The notes beneath the pieces are model-generated. The model did not search any database and was not told the origin of the DNA. It was given only the letters and a program-made list of their open reading frames with translations. A stretch of DNA of 48,842 nt from an uncultured Roseburia sp. (GTDB lineage: Bacteria; Bacillota; Clostridia; Lachnospirales; Lachnospiraceae), in assembly GCA_947573605.1 (NCBI GenBank), contig CANPGM010000025.1:1-48842 (forward strand), read 5' to 3'. Shown piece by piece: positions 8,208 to 16,911 of this stretch. The translations under genes were made by a program, and so were the position numbers. Every line of letters starts with the position of its first letter. Position 1 is the stretch's first letter.

Positions 8208-9467
8208 ATGGACAGAATATCTTATATGCTGGCAGTGCCGGCGGACGAGGAGGAGCTTAAGGATCCGGAAAAATTGATGGAGCGTTTGAAAGAGGCCGGA
8301 TTTTTTACCGTTTTAGACGTGAAAATGGAGGAGGAGGAAATCCGGCTGGAAGCGGTCTATAATGACACGCTTTACAGAGCAAATATGTACCCAACGGAAT
8401 TCGAGCTTCCGGAGCTGTATCGAATGCAGCATTTTTTCCCGGATATGGATGTAGCGGCGGTGGAAGAAAAATCGGCCGGACTTGCGGTAGAGATGGAATT
8501 TTCCGATGATGCTACCGCGTCGTATCATTTTCAGTTAAAGCTGATTGACGCTATGTTTTCCGGCGTTCTTGCCGTGATGGATCATAGTTCGGAAAAAATT
8601 CTTTCGGGACGCTGGGTTTCGCTTGCCGCTTCTTCGCATGTGCCGCCGGCGCCGCGGTATCTTTTTACGGTACACGCGGTGGCGGAAGAAGGGACGGACG
8701 TATGGCTGCATACACACGGACTGAACCGCTGCGGCTGCACCGAGCTTGAAATTCTGCATTCGGATCTGGAGAATTACGGCAGCCATTGCAATGTAATTGA
8801 GACAATGGCGAATCGTCTTTTAGAGATGGACGAGCCCATAAAAATGGGCGCTCCGTTGTTCCTTGCACGTCTTTCGAGCGATATATTGCTTGTGACGGCT
8901 CTGATGCCCTGGGAAGAAGCGGTGAATTTTTACAGAGACGAATTAGACAAAGATGAATTTGAAGAATGCTTTTTGGGGAGTGAGAAAGACCGGGAGGATA
9001 GTCACAACACGGATACGGGCTGTATATTTGTCTATCCTTCCGAAGAAGACCTGGAAGAAGGCACAATGGCGCCGGTTTCGATCTACGACGAGATTCTCGC
9101 GGTCAATCCGGTTTATATGATCAGTACCAAAGAAACGGAACGGATGAAGGCGCTCGCACTGGAGCGGATCTCCTATTTAAAACAGATGGCGGGAGATCCG
9201 GAAACGTCTATTCTCGTAAAACTGGGTCTTACGGTGGATGACGAAAACAAGTCGGACGGCAATGAAAAGGAGCATATCTGGTTTGAGCTGAAGGAAATCT
9301 CCGATCTGTCGTTAAAAGCGGAGCTTACGCAGGAGCCGTATTATATCAGTAATTTGCACGAAGGCCATATCGGGGATTATTCGATTGATATGATAACGGA
9401 CTGGGTGATTTATCATAATGGGCGAGGCGTTACGCCGGATGACGTCTACATACTTGATTTGATCTGA
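8208..9467 (+). CDS. DUF4026/DUF2314 domain protein
   Basis: Protein of unknown function (419 aa), predicted cytosolic, with no signal peptide or membrane segment. The C-terminal 70 residues (EHIWFELKEISDLSLKAELTQ to DWVIYHNG) match the DUF2314 pattern of His-hydrophobic-Trp, a PYYI segment and a final DWV/I. The large N-terminal part resembles DUF4026, a family seen mostly in Lachnospiraceae. The family names rest on pattern memory. It is inserted in the translation operon between nrnA and truB, with AGAGGAAGC before its ATG. Acidic overall; no catalytic motif is evident. Confidence 0.75.
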   Translation: MDRISYMLAVPADEEELKDPEKLMERLKEAGFFTVLDVKMEEEEIRLEAVYNDTLYRANMYPTEFELPELYRMQHFFPDMDVAAVEEKSAGLAVEMEFSDDATASYHFQLKLIDAMFSGVLAVMDHSSEKILSGRWVSLAASSHVPPAPRYLFTVHAVAEEGTDVWLHTHGLNRCGCTELEILHSDLENYGSHCNVIETMANRLLEMDEPIKMGAPLFLARLSSDILLVTALMPWEEAVNFYRDELDKDEFEECFLGSEKDREDSHNTDTGCIFVYPSEEDLEEGTMAPVSIYDEILAVNPVYMISTKETERMKALALERISYLKQMAGDPETSILVKLGLTVDDENKSDGNEKEHIWFELKEISDLSLKAELTQEPYYISNLHEGHIGDYSIDMITDWVIYHNGRGVTPDDVYILDLI

Positions 9468-9521
9468 TTTTACTGATTGGAAGCCGGACTTGCCCTCTTT
9501 CTATCGGCAGGAAGGAAACAT

Positions 9522-10466
9522 ATGGTTCACGGTATTATTAATGTATATAAGGAAAAGGGCTATACGTCGTTTGATGCGGTAGCTCGTCTCAAGGGAATTT
9601 TCGGACAGCGAAAAATCGGTCATACGGGTACGCTTGATCCTGACGCAGAAGGCGTGCTTCCGATATGCCTGGGGAAGGCTACGAAAGTGTGCGAACTTTT
9701 GACCGACAGGCAGAAAGAATATGAAGCCGTAATGCTGCTTGGAAAAACGACGGATACGCAGGATCTTACGGGAACGGTTTTGACCGAACACGAGGTTTTG
9801 ATATCGGAGGAACAGCTTGCGGAGACGGTAGAGAGTTTTGTCGGCAATTATTTGCAGGTGCCCCCGATGTACTCGGCCTTAAAGGTGGACGGCAGAAAGC
9901 TTTGCGATTTGGCGCGGCAGGGAAAGACCGTCGAACGTAAGGCGCGTCCGGTTGTAATATATGAGATTGAAGTACAAAAATTCGAGCTGCCGTATGTCAC
10001 AATGCGGGTAAGATGTTCAAAGGGAACCTATATTCGCACGCTTTGTCAGGATATCGGAGAGAAGGCGGGCTGCGGAGCCTGTATGGCGTCTCTGATTCGG
10101 ACGGATGCAGCCGGATTTCAAATAAAGGATGCGTTAAAAATCGGTGAAATAGAGGCGCTTGTAAAAGAGTTTGCAGGCGGTATTCCGAAAGAGCAGTGGA
10201 AGACAGAGCTGTTTCCGTTTATCCGATCCATTGATTCTCTGTTTTTAGATTACCCGAAGGCATCGGTTTTTGAACAATACGAAAAGGCGCTGTATAACGG
10301 AAATCGGTTGGAGCGCAAAATGTTAAGCGGTCAGGAAAAGGCAGACACGGGGGAACCGGTGAGAATCTATGACGAAAAGGGACGTTTTATCGGTATCTAT
10401 GAATTCTGTATGGAAAAGGGCGACTATAAGCCCGTAAAGCTGTTTATGGAAGAGAAAAAAGGATAA
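9522..10466 (+). CDS. truB: tRNA pseudouridine(55) synthase TruB
   Basis: Converts U55 in the T-loop of tRNAs to pseudouridine. The catalytic motif GTLDPDAEGVLP places the nucleophile at Asp39. Further family blocks are KEYEAVMLLGKTTDTQD, PPMYSALKVDGRKLCDLAR and CSKGTYIRTLCQDIG. The frame extends upstream to 9477, but the ATG at 9522 follows AGGAAGG at 7 nt and starts at the conserved HGIINVYKEKGYTS. Length 314 aa is normal. The stop codon abuts the ribF start, so the two are translationally linked. Confidence 0.95.
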   Translation: MVHGIINVYKEKGYTSFDAVARLKGIFGQRKIGHTGTLDPDAEGVLPICLGKATKVCELLTDRQKEYEAVMLLGKTTDTQDLTGTVLTEHEVLISEEQLAETVESFVGNYLQVPPMYSALKVDGRKLCDLARQGKTVERKARPVVIYEIEVQKFELPYVTMRVRCSKGTYIRTLCQDIGEKAGCGACMASLIRTDAAGFQIKDALKIGEIEALVKEFAGGIPKEQWKTELFPFIRSIDSLFLDYPKASVFEQYEKALYNGNRLERKMLSGQEKADTGEPVRIYDEKGRFIGIYEFCMEKGDYKPVKLFMEEKKG

Positions 10467-11387
10467 ATGATTTATATAAGCAATACGACGGATTTTAAAA
10501 TTTTGGAGCCGACCGCGGTTTCTCTCGGTAAATTTGACGGAATTCACAGAGGACATGAGCTTCTGATGAAATTATTGTTTCAGAAAAAAGAAGAGGGACT
10601 TCAGTCGGCTGCATTTACGTTTGACAGTCCTCCGGGAAGGCAGGAGGGGGGAGCAGACGGAAAATTATTAACTACCAATGAAGAAAAGATGCATTTGTTC
10701 GCAAAGAGAGGGATAGACTATCTGATTGAATGTCCGTTTACGGAAGAAATCAGATGTATGGAGCCGGAATCATTTATTGAAATGCTTGTGTCGTCGCTGC
10801 ATGTAAAATATATTGCCGCAGGAGAGGATTTTCATTTCGGCCATTGCAGACGCGGGAATTTTCAAACGCTTTTGGAATTTGCAGAGAAGTATCGGTATGA
10901 AGCGGTGATCGTTCCCAAAATTAAGGAAAACGGGCGCGATATCAGCAGTACTTATATCAGAGAAGAGATTGCAGCCGGAAATCTGGAAAGTGCAAACCGT
11001 CTGCTTGGATATTCCTACTTTGTCGAAGGAAAAGTGGAACACGGCAATCAGATCGGCCGGACGCTGGGATTTCCTACAGTAAATCTGATTCCGCCGCCGC
11101 AGAAGCTGCTGCCGCCTTACGGCGTATATGTGACAGAGCTTTTTGTCAACGGGAAACAGTATAACGGGATTACAAACGTAGGAAAAAAACCGACCATACA
11201 GGGAGAGAATCCCGTCGGAGTCGAAACGCATCTTTTCGATTTTAAAGAAGACATCTATGGTAAGAATGTTTCGGTTTCTTTTTTAAAATGGATTCGTCCG
11301 GAACGGCGGTTTGACGGAATTGAGGAATTAAGGCGTCAGGTGGCGGAGGACATCGCTCATACGAGAGCTTATTTTTCCAAACAGTAA
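10467..11387 (+). CDS. ribF: Bifunctional riboflavin kinase/FAD synthetase
   Basis: Makes FMN from riboflavin and FAD from FMN. The N-terminal nucleotidyltransferase half has GKFDGIHRGHELL (HxGH-type) and ISSTYIREEIAAGN. The C-terminal flavokinase half has GRTLGFPTVNL, PPYGVYVT, GITNVGKKPTI and ETHLFDF. Length 306 aa is standard. The ATG immediately follows the truB stop with GGAAGAGAAAAAAGG as upstream Shine-Dalgarno region. Last gene of the operon; no convincing terminator is visible after it. Confidence 0.94.
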   Translation: MIYISNTTDFKILEPTAVSLGKFDGIHRGHELLMKLLFQKKEEGLQSAAFTFDSPPGRQEGGADGKLLTTNEEKMHLFAKRGIDYLIECPFTEEIRCMEPESFIEMLVSSLHVKYIAAGEDFHFGHCRRGNFQTLLEFAEKYRYEAVIVPKIKENGRDISSTYIREEIAAGNLESANRLLGYSYFVEGKVEHGNQIGRTLGFPTVNLIPPPQKLLPPYGVYVTELFVNGKQYNGITNVGKKPTIQGENPVGVETHLFDFKEDIYGKNVSVSFLKWIRPERRFDGIEELRRQVAEDIAHTRAYFSKQ

Positions 11388-11444
11388 TTTCCCCGGCGGA
11401 AAGCGCATTTTTCACTTGGATTTGGAATAATGGGCAGGGAAAAA

Positions 11445-11461
11445 TGTTACAATAATGTTAC
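11445..11461 (+). promoter_or_regulatory. WalR-type direct repeat
   Basis: TGTTAC-AATAA-TGTTAC matches the WalR (YycF) consensus of two TGTWAH half-sites separated by five bases. It ends 9 bp upstream of the -35 hexamer of the following cell-wall hydrolase gene, a suitable place for an activator. Confidence 0.6.
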
Positions 11462-11470
11462 ACAAATATG

Positions 11471-11499
11471 TTGACAATGTTAAAATTGCCTGCTATACT
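11471..11499 (+). promoter_or_regulatory. Strong sigma-A promoter of the NlpC/P60 gene
   Basis: A perfect -35 TTGACA (11471-11476), 17-bp spacer and TATACT (11494-11499). Predicted start near 11506 gives a leader of about 67 nt. The rest of 11388-11572 is AT-rich with no gene. Confidence 0.8.
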
Positions 11500-11572
11500 C
11501 TTTAAAGGTTAGAGAAATAATGGTAAAAAACAGGTTGACATATAACATTTATGTAACGGAAGGAGCTAAGTT

Positions 11573-12718
11573 ATGAAGTCGAACTATATCAAGGCACTCT
11601 GCATTGCCGGGTCTGTTCTTTTCTTTTTTGCAGCGTTAAACGGTGGGGTGAAGGAAGCCTCTGCAAGTGCCGGAAGAGATGTCCGGGCCGGTGTCTGTCT
11701 TGGGATTGACGAAGTGGCAATGTCCGAAGAGAAGCATACCGTTAGCGCAGGCGTTACGGATGCGTTGGGAATGACGGTAGAGGAAGCATGGGCGGTTGCT
11801 ACGGTTTCGGATACGCATAATATTCTGACTGCATCTGCAGAAGAGCCGCAGGCGCAAGAGGCTCCGAAAGAACCGGAAACGGTTTACGGTTATCAGAATC
11901 TTGGAATCGCTGTTGTGGATTCGCACCTGAATGTCAGAGAGACTCCGTCAACGGATGCCGAAATGGTCGGTAAAATGCCGAACCGCGCTGCCTGTGAGAT
12001 TCTCGCGCAGGAAGGCGAATGGTATCAGATCGTTTCGGGCGAGGTATCCGGTTATGTAAGCGGAGAGTTTTTAAAAACGGGAGAAGAGGCGGTCGCGCTT
12101 GCCGAAGAGGTAAAACGAACCGTCGCGCGCTCCACGACAATGACTTTGAATGTGAGAGAGCAGCCGAATACCGACTGTAATATAATTACGACAATTGCCG
12201 AAGGAGAGGAACTGGAGGTAATTGAGGAATTGGACGGCTGGGTAAAGGTTCTTGTAGACAGTGACGAGGGTTATATCTGTGCGGATTATGTTGAGATACT
12301 TGTCGTACTTCCGAGAGCAATGACGATGACGGAAGCGAAGTACGGACTGGGCGTGTCGGACGTACGCGTCGAGCTTGCGGAGTTTGCCTGCCAGTATGTC
12401 GGTTATCCTTATGTATGGGGCGGTACAAGCCTTACAAACGGCGCGGATTGTTCCGGTTTTGTACTCAGTGTATTTGCCAATTACGGAATTTCTCTTCCGC
12501 ACAATGCGGCTGCGCAGTCGGCGTACGGCAGGAGCATTTCCGCTTCCGAAGCAAAGCCGGGAGATTTATTCTTCTATGGGAATGGCTATGGGATTAACCA
12601 TGTTGCGATTTATATTGGAAACGGACAGGTGGTTCATGCAAGTACGGAGAGAACCGGAATTAAAATATCCAACTCCGGTTATCGTACACCGGTAAAGGTA
12701 ACAAGTCTTTTAGATTAG
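11573..12718 (+). CDS. Secreted SH3-domain NlpC/P60 peptidoglycan hydrolase
   Basis: Predicted cell-wall D,L-endopeptidase. A signal peptide spans about residues 1-32 (basic MKSNYIK, hydrophobic core, SASAG cleavage region). Two bacterial SH3 domains follow (about 113-165, beginning VVDSHLNVRETPS; about 188-240, beginning TMTLNVREQPN). The C-terminal NlpC/P60 domain (about 262-381) has the catalytic Cys293 in NGADCSGFV and His343 in INHVAIYIGNG, with a further His in VVHAST. Length 381 aa is common for this layout. It is monocistronic with its own promoter and a WalR-like box, fitting the known link between WalRK and wall hydrolases. Confidence 0.9.
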   Translation: MKSNYIKALCIAGSVLFFFAALNGGVKEASASAGRDVRAGVCLGIDEVAMSEEKHTVSAGVTDALGMTVEEAWAVATVSDTHNILTASAEEPQAQEAPKEPETVYGYQNLGIAVVDSHLNVRETPSTDAEMVGKMPNRAACEILAQEGEWYQIVSGEVSGYVSGEFLKTGEEAVALAEEVKRTVARSTTMTLNVREQPNTDCNIITTIAEGEELEVIEELDGWVKVLVDSDEGYICADYVEILVVLPRAMTMTEAKYGLGVSDVRVELAEFACQYVGYPYVWGGTSLTNGADCSGFVLSVFANYGISLPHNAAAQSAYGRSISASEAKPGDLFFYGNGYGINHVAIYIGNGQVVHASTERTGIKISNSGYRTPVKVTSLLD

Positions 12719-12720
12719 TC

Positions 12721-12749
12721 TTTACAAGCAGTGAACGCTATGCTATAAT
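12721..12749 (+). promoter_or_regulatory. rpsO promoter (extended -10)
   Basis: TTTACA (12721-12726), 17-bp spacer and TATAAT (12744-12749) preceded by TGC, an extended -10. Predicted start near 12756. Confidence 0.8.
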
Positions 12750-12755
12750 GCCAAC

Positions 12756-12848
12756 GTATGAGTTAGCCCATATTCGGTATCTGGACACTCCGACCTTTTA
12801 CTGAGTATCTGATTCGGGCGATTAAGAATAAGAAGGAGGATCATAGAA
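12756..12848 (+). promoter_or_regulatory. rpsO 5' leader, possible S15 autoregulatory RNA
   Basis: A leader of about 93 nt lies between the promoter and rpsO. It can form TCGG/CCGA (12774-12793 region) and longer-range GCCC/GGGC pairings around it. S15 is known to repress its own mRNA through unrelated leader structures in different bacteria, so a control element is plausible, but I cannot match this leader to a described class. AAGGAGG precedes the start. Confidence 0.35.
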
Positions 12849-13115
12849 ATGATCACGAAGGAAAAGAAACAGGAAATTATTACAAAATTCGGAAGAACAC
12901 AAAACGATACCGGTTCACCGGAAGTTCAGATTGCGCTTTTAACAGAGCGTATCAATGAGCTGACCGCGCATTTAAAGGAGAATCAGAATGATCATCATTC
13001 CAGAAGAGGTCTTCTTAAGATGGTAGGTCAGAGACGCGGTCTGCTGGCATATTTAAAGAAAATTGATATTGAGAGATATCGTGCAATTGTCGAAGGCTTA
13101 GGATTAAGAAAATAA
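12849..13115 (+). CDS. rpsO: 30S ribosomal protein S15
   Basis: Primary binding protein of the 16S rRNA central domain. At 88 aa it has normal family length, with [21 protein letters not shown], the [15 protein letters not shown] block that contacts rRNA and [13 protein letters not shown]. It starts with AAGGAGG eight bases upstream. It is paired with pnp downstream, an arrangement shared with E. coli and Bacillus. Confidence 0.97.
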   Translation: MITKEKKQEIITKFGRTQNDTGSPEVQIALLTERINELTAHLKENQNDHHSRRGLLKMVGQRRGLLAYLKKIDIERYRAIVEGLGLRK

Positions 13116-13121
13116 GGATCA

Positions 13122-13156
13122 GGAAAGGAAAGCTCGCATTGTGGGCTTTCCTTTCT
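13122..13156 (+). terminator. rpsO intrinsic terminator or attenuator
   Basis: A stem of about 13 bp (AAAGGAAAGCTC at 13124-13135 with GGGCTTTCCTTT at 13143-13154, one G-T pair, extended by a base pair outside) with a 7-nt loop. The T-run is broken (CTTTCTGG), so read-through into pnp is likely. Confidence 0.6.
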
Positions 13157-13166
13157 GGCGTTATTT

Positions 13167-13244
13167 ATGCGGAAGGGATGATCCGAGACCACTGAAAAGG
13201 CCATCGACGCGGTGTTTTTTTCAGTTGTTTCGGGACTTCCGCAT
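13167..13244 (+). promoter_or_regulatory. Long stem in front of pnp (RNase III-site-like)
   Basis: Nested complementary blocks build one 78-nt hairpin: ATGCGGAAG (13167-13175) with CTTCCGCAT (13236-13244); TCCGAGAC (13182-13189) with GTTTCGGG (13227-13234), two wobbles; ACTGAAAA (13191-13198) with TTTTCAGT (13218-13225). That is about 25 pairs. The position copies the rpsO-pnp spacer of E. coli, where RNase III cuts and PNPase autoregulates. Confidence 0.7.
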
Positions 13245-13289
13245 GAAACTGTAAAAGAAGAATGACAAAACAGGTAAAGGAGAAAATGC

Positions 13290-15383
13290 ATGTTTAAAAG
13301 TTTTTCAATGGAACTTGGAGGCCGGACGCTTACCGTTGATATAGGAAGAATTTGCGCTCAGGCGAACGGAGCGGCGCTTATTAAATATGGAGATACAACT
13401 GTAGTATCAACGATTACGGCTTCCGCAAAGCCAAGAGAAGGAATAGATTTTTTCCCGCTCAGCGTGGAGTTTGAGGAAAAAATGTACGCGGTAGGCAAAA
13501 TTCCGGGAGGATTTAACAAAAGGGAAGGAAAAGCGTCGGAGAATGCCGTGCTGACCTCGCGTGTAATTGACCGCCCGATGCGGCCGCTGTTCCCGAAAGA
13601 TTACCGCAACGATGTAACAATTTCAAATATGGTTATGTCGGTTGATCCGGAATGCCGTCCTGAGCTTGCGGGAATGATCGGTTCCGCGCTGGTTACGACG
13701 ATTTCCGATATTCCGTTTGACGGACCTTGCGCGATGACGCAGATGGGAATGAAAGACGGAGCGTTTATTGTAAATCCGTCTCAGAAGGACTGGGACGAAG
13801 GAGATTTACAGCTTACGGTCGCTTCTACCAGAACAAAGGTAATTATGATCGAGGCGGGAGCAAATGAAATTCCCGAAGAGAAAATGCTTGAAGCAATTTA
13901 TCAGTGCCATGATATCAATCAGACAGTCATTGCGTTTATAGATAAGATTACTGCGGAATGCGGTAAGCCGAAGCACGAATATACGAGCTGTGCAATTTCG
14001 GAAGAGATGTTTGCGGCAATCAGAGAGATCGTAACACCTGAGATGATGGAAGAAGCTGTCTTTACGGACGAAAAGCAGGTGCGCGAAGAGAATATTCGTG
14101 AAATTACGGACAAGCTCTCGGAAGCGTTTGCCGATAACGAAGAATGGCTTGCCGTTTTGGACGAGGCCGTTTATCAGTATCAGAAGAAGACGGTTCGCAA
14201 GATGATTTTAAAGGATCATAAGCGTCCCGACGGACGTGCGATTGACCAGATTCGTCCGCTTGCGGCGGAAGTGGATCTGATTCCGAGAGTGCATGGTTCT
14301 TCCATGTTTACGCGCGGACAGACGCAGATCTGCGATGTCGTTACGCTGGCTCCGTTGTCCGAAGTACAAAAGGTAGACGGATTAGACGAAAATATTACAA
14401 CAAAAAGATATATCCACCATTACAACTTCCCGTCTTATTCGGTCGGCGAAACAAAGGTTTCCCGCGGACCAGGAAGACGTGAAATCGGACATGGAGCGCT
14501 TGCAGAGAAAGCGTTGATTCCGGTTCTTCCGAGTGAAGAAGAATTTCCGTATGCTATCCGCGCCGTATCCGAGACGTTTGAATCGAACGGTTCTACTTCT
14601 ATGGCGTCGACTTGTGCGTCATGTATGTCGTTGATGGCAGCCGGAGTTCCGATTAAGTCGATGGTTGCAGGTATTTCCTGCGGACTTGTGACAGGTGAAA
14701 CGGATGACGATTATCTTGTACTGACCGACATTCAGGGATTGGAAGATTTCTTTGGGGATATGGACTTTAAGGTGACCGGTACGCATAAGGGTATTACGGC
14801 AATCCAGATGGATATTAAAATTCACGGTCTGACAAGACCGATCGTAGAGGAAGCAATTGCAAGGACAAGAGAGGCCAGACTTTATATTATGGATGAAGTA
14901 ATGTCAAAAGCAATTGCAGAGCCCCGAAAAGAAGTTTCCAAATATGCTCCAAAGATTATTCAGGTCAGCATCGATCCGGAGAAAATCGGTGATGTTGTGG
15001 GGCAGAAGGGTAAGACAATTAACGAAATTATCGCGCGTACTGGCGTCAGAATTGACATTACAGATGACGGTAATGTATCAATCTGCGGTACGGATAAGGA
15101 AAAAATGGCGGAAGCCGCCGATATGATTAAGATGATTACGACCGATTTTGAGGAAGGACAGATTTTTACGGGCAAGGTTGTAAGCATTAAAGAGTTTGGC
15201 GCATTTATCGAGTTTGCTCCGGGCAAAGAGGGTATGGTTCATATTTCCAAAATTGCCAGAGAACGAATCAATCATGTGGAGGATGTGCTCACCTTAGGCG
15301 ACGTCGTTAAAGTTATCTGCCTCGGAAAGGATAAAATGGGACGAATCAGCTTCTCGATTAAGGATGTTCCGACAGGAGCATAA
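13290..15383 (+). CDS. pnp: Polyribonucleotide nucleotidyltransferase (PNPase)
   Basis: Phosphorolytic 3'-to-5' exoribonuclease and degradosome component. Order: first RNase PH-like domain (about 10-215), helical linker, catalytic second RNase PH domain (about 310-545, with VHGSSMFTRGQTQ, the GPGRREIGHGALAEKA block and the conserved SNGSTSMAS stretch), KH domain (IGDVVGQKGKTINEI, near 565-580) and a C-terminal S1 domain (FTGKVVSIKEFGAFIEFAPGKEGMVHIS). Length 697 aa is standard. The ATG at 13290 follows AAAGGAG. Confidence 0.97.
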   Translation: MFKSFSMELGGRTLTVDIGRICAQANGAALIKYGDTTVVSTITASAKPREGIDFFPLSVEFEEKMYAVGKIPGGFNKREGKASENAVLTSRVIDRPMRPLFPKDYRNDVTISNMVMSVDPECRPELAGMIGSALVTTISDIPFDGPCAMTQMGMKDGAFIVNPSQKDWDEGDLQLTVASTRTKVIMIEAGANEIPEEKMLEAIYQCHDINQTVIAFIDKITAECGKPKHEYTSCAISEEMFAAIREIVTPEMMEEAVFTDEKQVREENIREITDKLSEAFADNEEWLAVLDEAVYQYQKKTVRKMILKDHKRPDGRAIDQIRPLAAEVDLIPRVHGSSMFTRGQTQICDVVTLAPLSEVQKVDGLDENITTKRYIHHYNFPSYSVGETKVSRGPGRREIGHGALAEKALIPVLPSEEEFPYAIRAVSETFESNGSTSMASTCASCMSLMAAGVPIKSMVAGISCGLVTGETDDDYLVLTDIQGLEDFFGDMDFKVTGTHKGITAIQMDIKIHGLTRPIVEEAIARTREARLYIMDEVMSKAIAEPRKEVSKYAPKIIQVSIDPEKIGDVVGQKGKTINEIIARTGVRIDITDDGNVSICGTDKEKMAEAADMIKMITTDFEEGQIFTGKVVSIKEFGAFIEFAPGKEGMVHISKIARERINHVEDVLTLGDVVKVICLGKDKMGRISFSIKDVPTGA

Positions 15384-15411
15384 TATTCATATCATATATT
15401 TTTGGAATTGC

Positions 15412-15446
15412 AAAAAACGTGTATCGAAAGCGGTACACGTTTTTTT
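15412..15446. terminator. Terminator after pnp
   Basis: Perfect 12-bp repeat AAAAAACGTGTA (15412-15423) with TACACGTTTTTT (15434-15445) and a 10-nt loop; T-run on the plus strand and A-run on the other side. Confidence 0.85.
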
Positions 15447-15513
15447 CCTTGTTAAAGCCAAACCGGGCAGAGTGTCCGTATCTGATACAGGTAAGAAAGG
15501 AAGGATGATTACT

Positions 15514-16905
15514 GTGAGCAGATGGAAAGAAAAATTAATTGGAGACGCTTCTTTTTACAAAATGATTTTACTGGTCGCGTTTCCGATTATCGTGCAGAAT
15601 GGCATTACGAACTTTGTAAGCCTATTGGATAATATTATGGTCGGTCAGCTTGGCACGGAGCAAATGTCCGGAGTCGCAATTGTAAATCAGTTAATGAATG
15701 TATTTAATCTTTGTATTTTTGGCGCAGTATCGGGCGCTTCGATTTTCAGCGCACAGTTTTATGGACAGGGCAACCATGAAGGTGTGCGGAATGCATTTCG
15801 CTTCAAGATTATCTGCTGCGGAGTCATTGCGCTGATTGGCCTTCTGATACTTGGATTCGGAGGAGCGCCTCTGATCGAGCAGTTTTTAAATGACGAAAGC
15901 AGTGGGAACATAGCGTTTACTTATGAGGCAGGCGTTACTTATCTGACGGTTATGATGGTCGGAATTCTGCCGTTTACGATAGCGCAGATATATGCAAGTA
16001 CGCTGCGTGAAACGGGGCAGACGATATTGCCGATGACCGCCGGAGTCATTGCCGTATTTGTAAATCTGTTTTTTAATGTGATTCTGATTTTCGGAACGGC
16101 GCATATTCCGGCAATGGGCGTTCGAGGAGCCGCGATTGCAACGGTAATTTCGCGCTTTGTGGAAATGGCTGTCGTGGTGCTTTGGACACATGCTCATGCG
16201 AAGAAAAATATTTTTATACAGGGCGCTTATCGGACGCTTTTCATACCGAAAGGACTTGTAAAACAAATTGTAGTGAAGGGAATGCCGCTGTTGGCAAACG
16301 AGGCGCTCTGGTCCAGCGGAATGGCGGTATTGGTACAGTGCTATTCCATGCGCGGACTGGACGCAGTAGCCGCAATTAATATTTCGACAACGGTTTCCAA
16401 TCTGTTTAACGTTGTATTTATTGCACTGGGAAGCGCGATTTCAATTGTAGTGGGACAGCAGCTTGGCGCGGGAAAACTGGAAAAAGCGGTCGACACCGAT
16501 CGGAAAATGATTTTCTTTTCTGTCGTAAGCTGTTTTGTCATCGGTGCTGTGATGTTTGTAATCGCCCCTGCATTTCCGCGAATTTATAATACGACCGATC
16601 AGGTAAGGGCGCTTGCGGCAAATCTGATACGGATTGCATCGGTTTTTATGCCGCTGTATGCGTTTTACCATGCCTCTTACTTTACGCTGCGTTCCGGCGG
16701 AAAAACGATGATTACGTTTTTATTTGACAGCTGCTATGTATGGGTTGTGAATATTCCAATTGCTTTCGTTCTGACGAGGTTTACTGTTATGCCGTTAATT
16801 CCGGTTTATTTGATCTGTCAGTGCGCGGAGATTCTAAAAGGAATCGTTGGATTTATTCTTTTGAAAAAAGGTGTCTGGATTCAGAATATTGTGTCGGATA
16901 TGTAG
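15514..16905 (+). CDS. MATE family multidrug/metabolite exporter
   Basis: Integral membrane antiporter, expected to use a Na+ or H+ gradient. The 463-aa sequence has about 12 hydrophobic segments, with PIIVQNGITNFVSLLDNIMVG at TM1 and the MATE-type DNIMVGQLG and GAVSGASIFSAQFYGQG patterns. The frame is open from 15364, but the pnp terminator lies inside that extension. AGGAAGG touches an ATG at 15505 yet stands nine bases before the GTG at 15514, so GTG is preferred. It stands alone between pnp and the converging apbE. Substrate not predictable. Confidence 0.88.
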   Translation: MSRWKEKLIGDASFYKMILLVAFPIIVQNGITNFVSLLDNIMVGQLGTEQMSGVAIVNQLMNVFNLCIFGAVSGASIFSAQFYGQGNHEGVRNAFRFKIICCGVIALIGLLILGFGGAPLIEQFLNDESSGNIAFTYEAGVTYLTVMMVGILPFTIAQIYASTLRETGQTILPMTAGVIAVFVNLFFNVILIFGTAHIPAMGVRGAAIATVISRFVEMAVVVLWTHAHAKKNIFIQGAYRTLFIPKGLVKQIVVKGMPLLANEALWSSGMAVLVQCYSMRGLDAVAAINISTTVSNLFNVVFIALGSAISIVVGQQLGAGKLEKAVDTDRKMIFFSVVSCFVIGAVMFVIAPAFPRIYNTTDQVRALAANLIRIASVFMPLYAFYHASYFTLRSGGKTMITFLFDSCYVWVVNIPIAFVLTRFTVMPLIPVYLICQCAEILKGIVGFILLKKGVWIQNIVSDM

Positions 16906-16911
16906 CGGAAT

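Noticed and set aside
11535-11540. Second TTGACA near the NlpC/P60 gene
   Set aside because: The matching -10 would fall on the ribosome site and start codon, so it cannot drive this gene.
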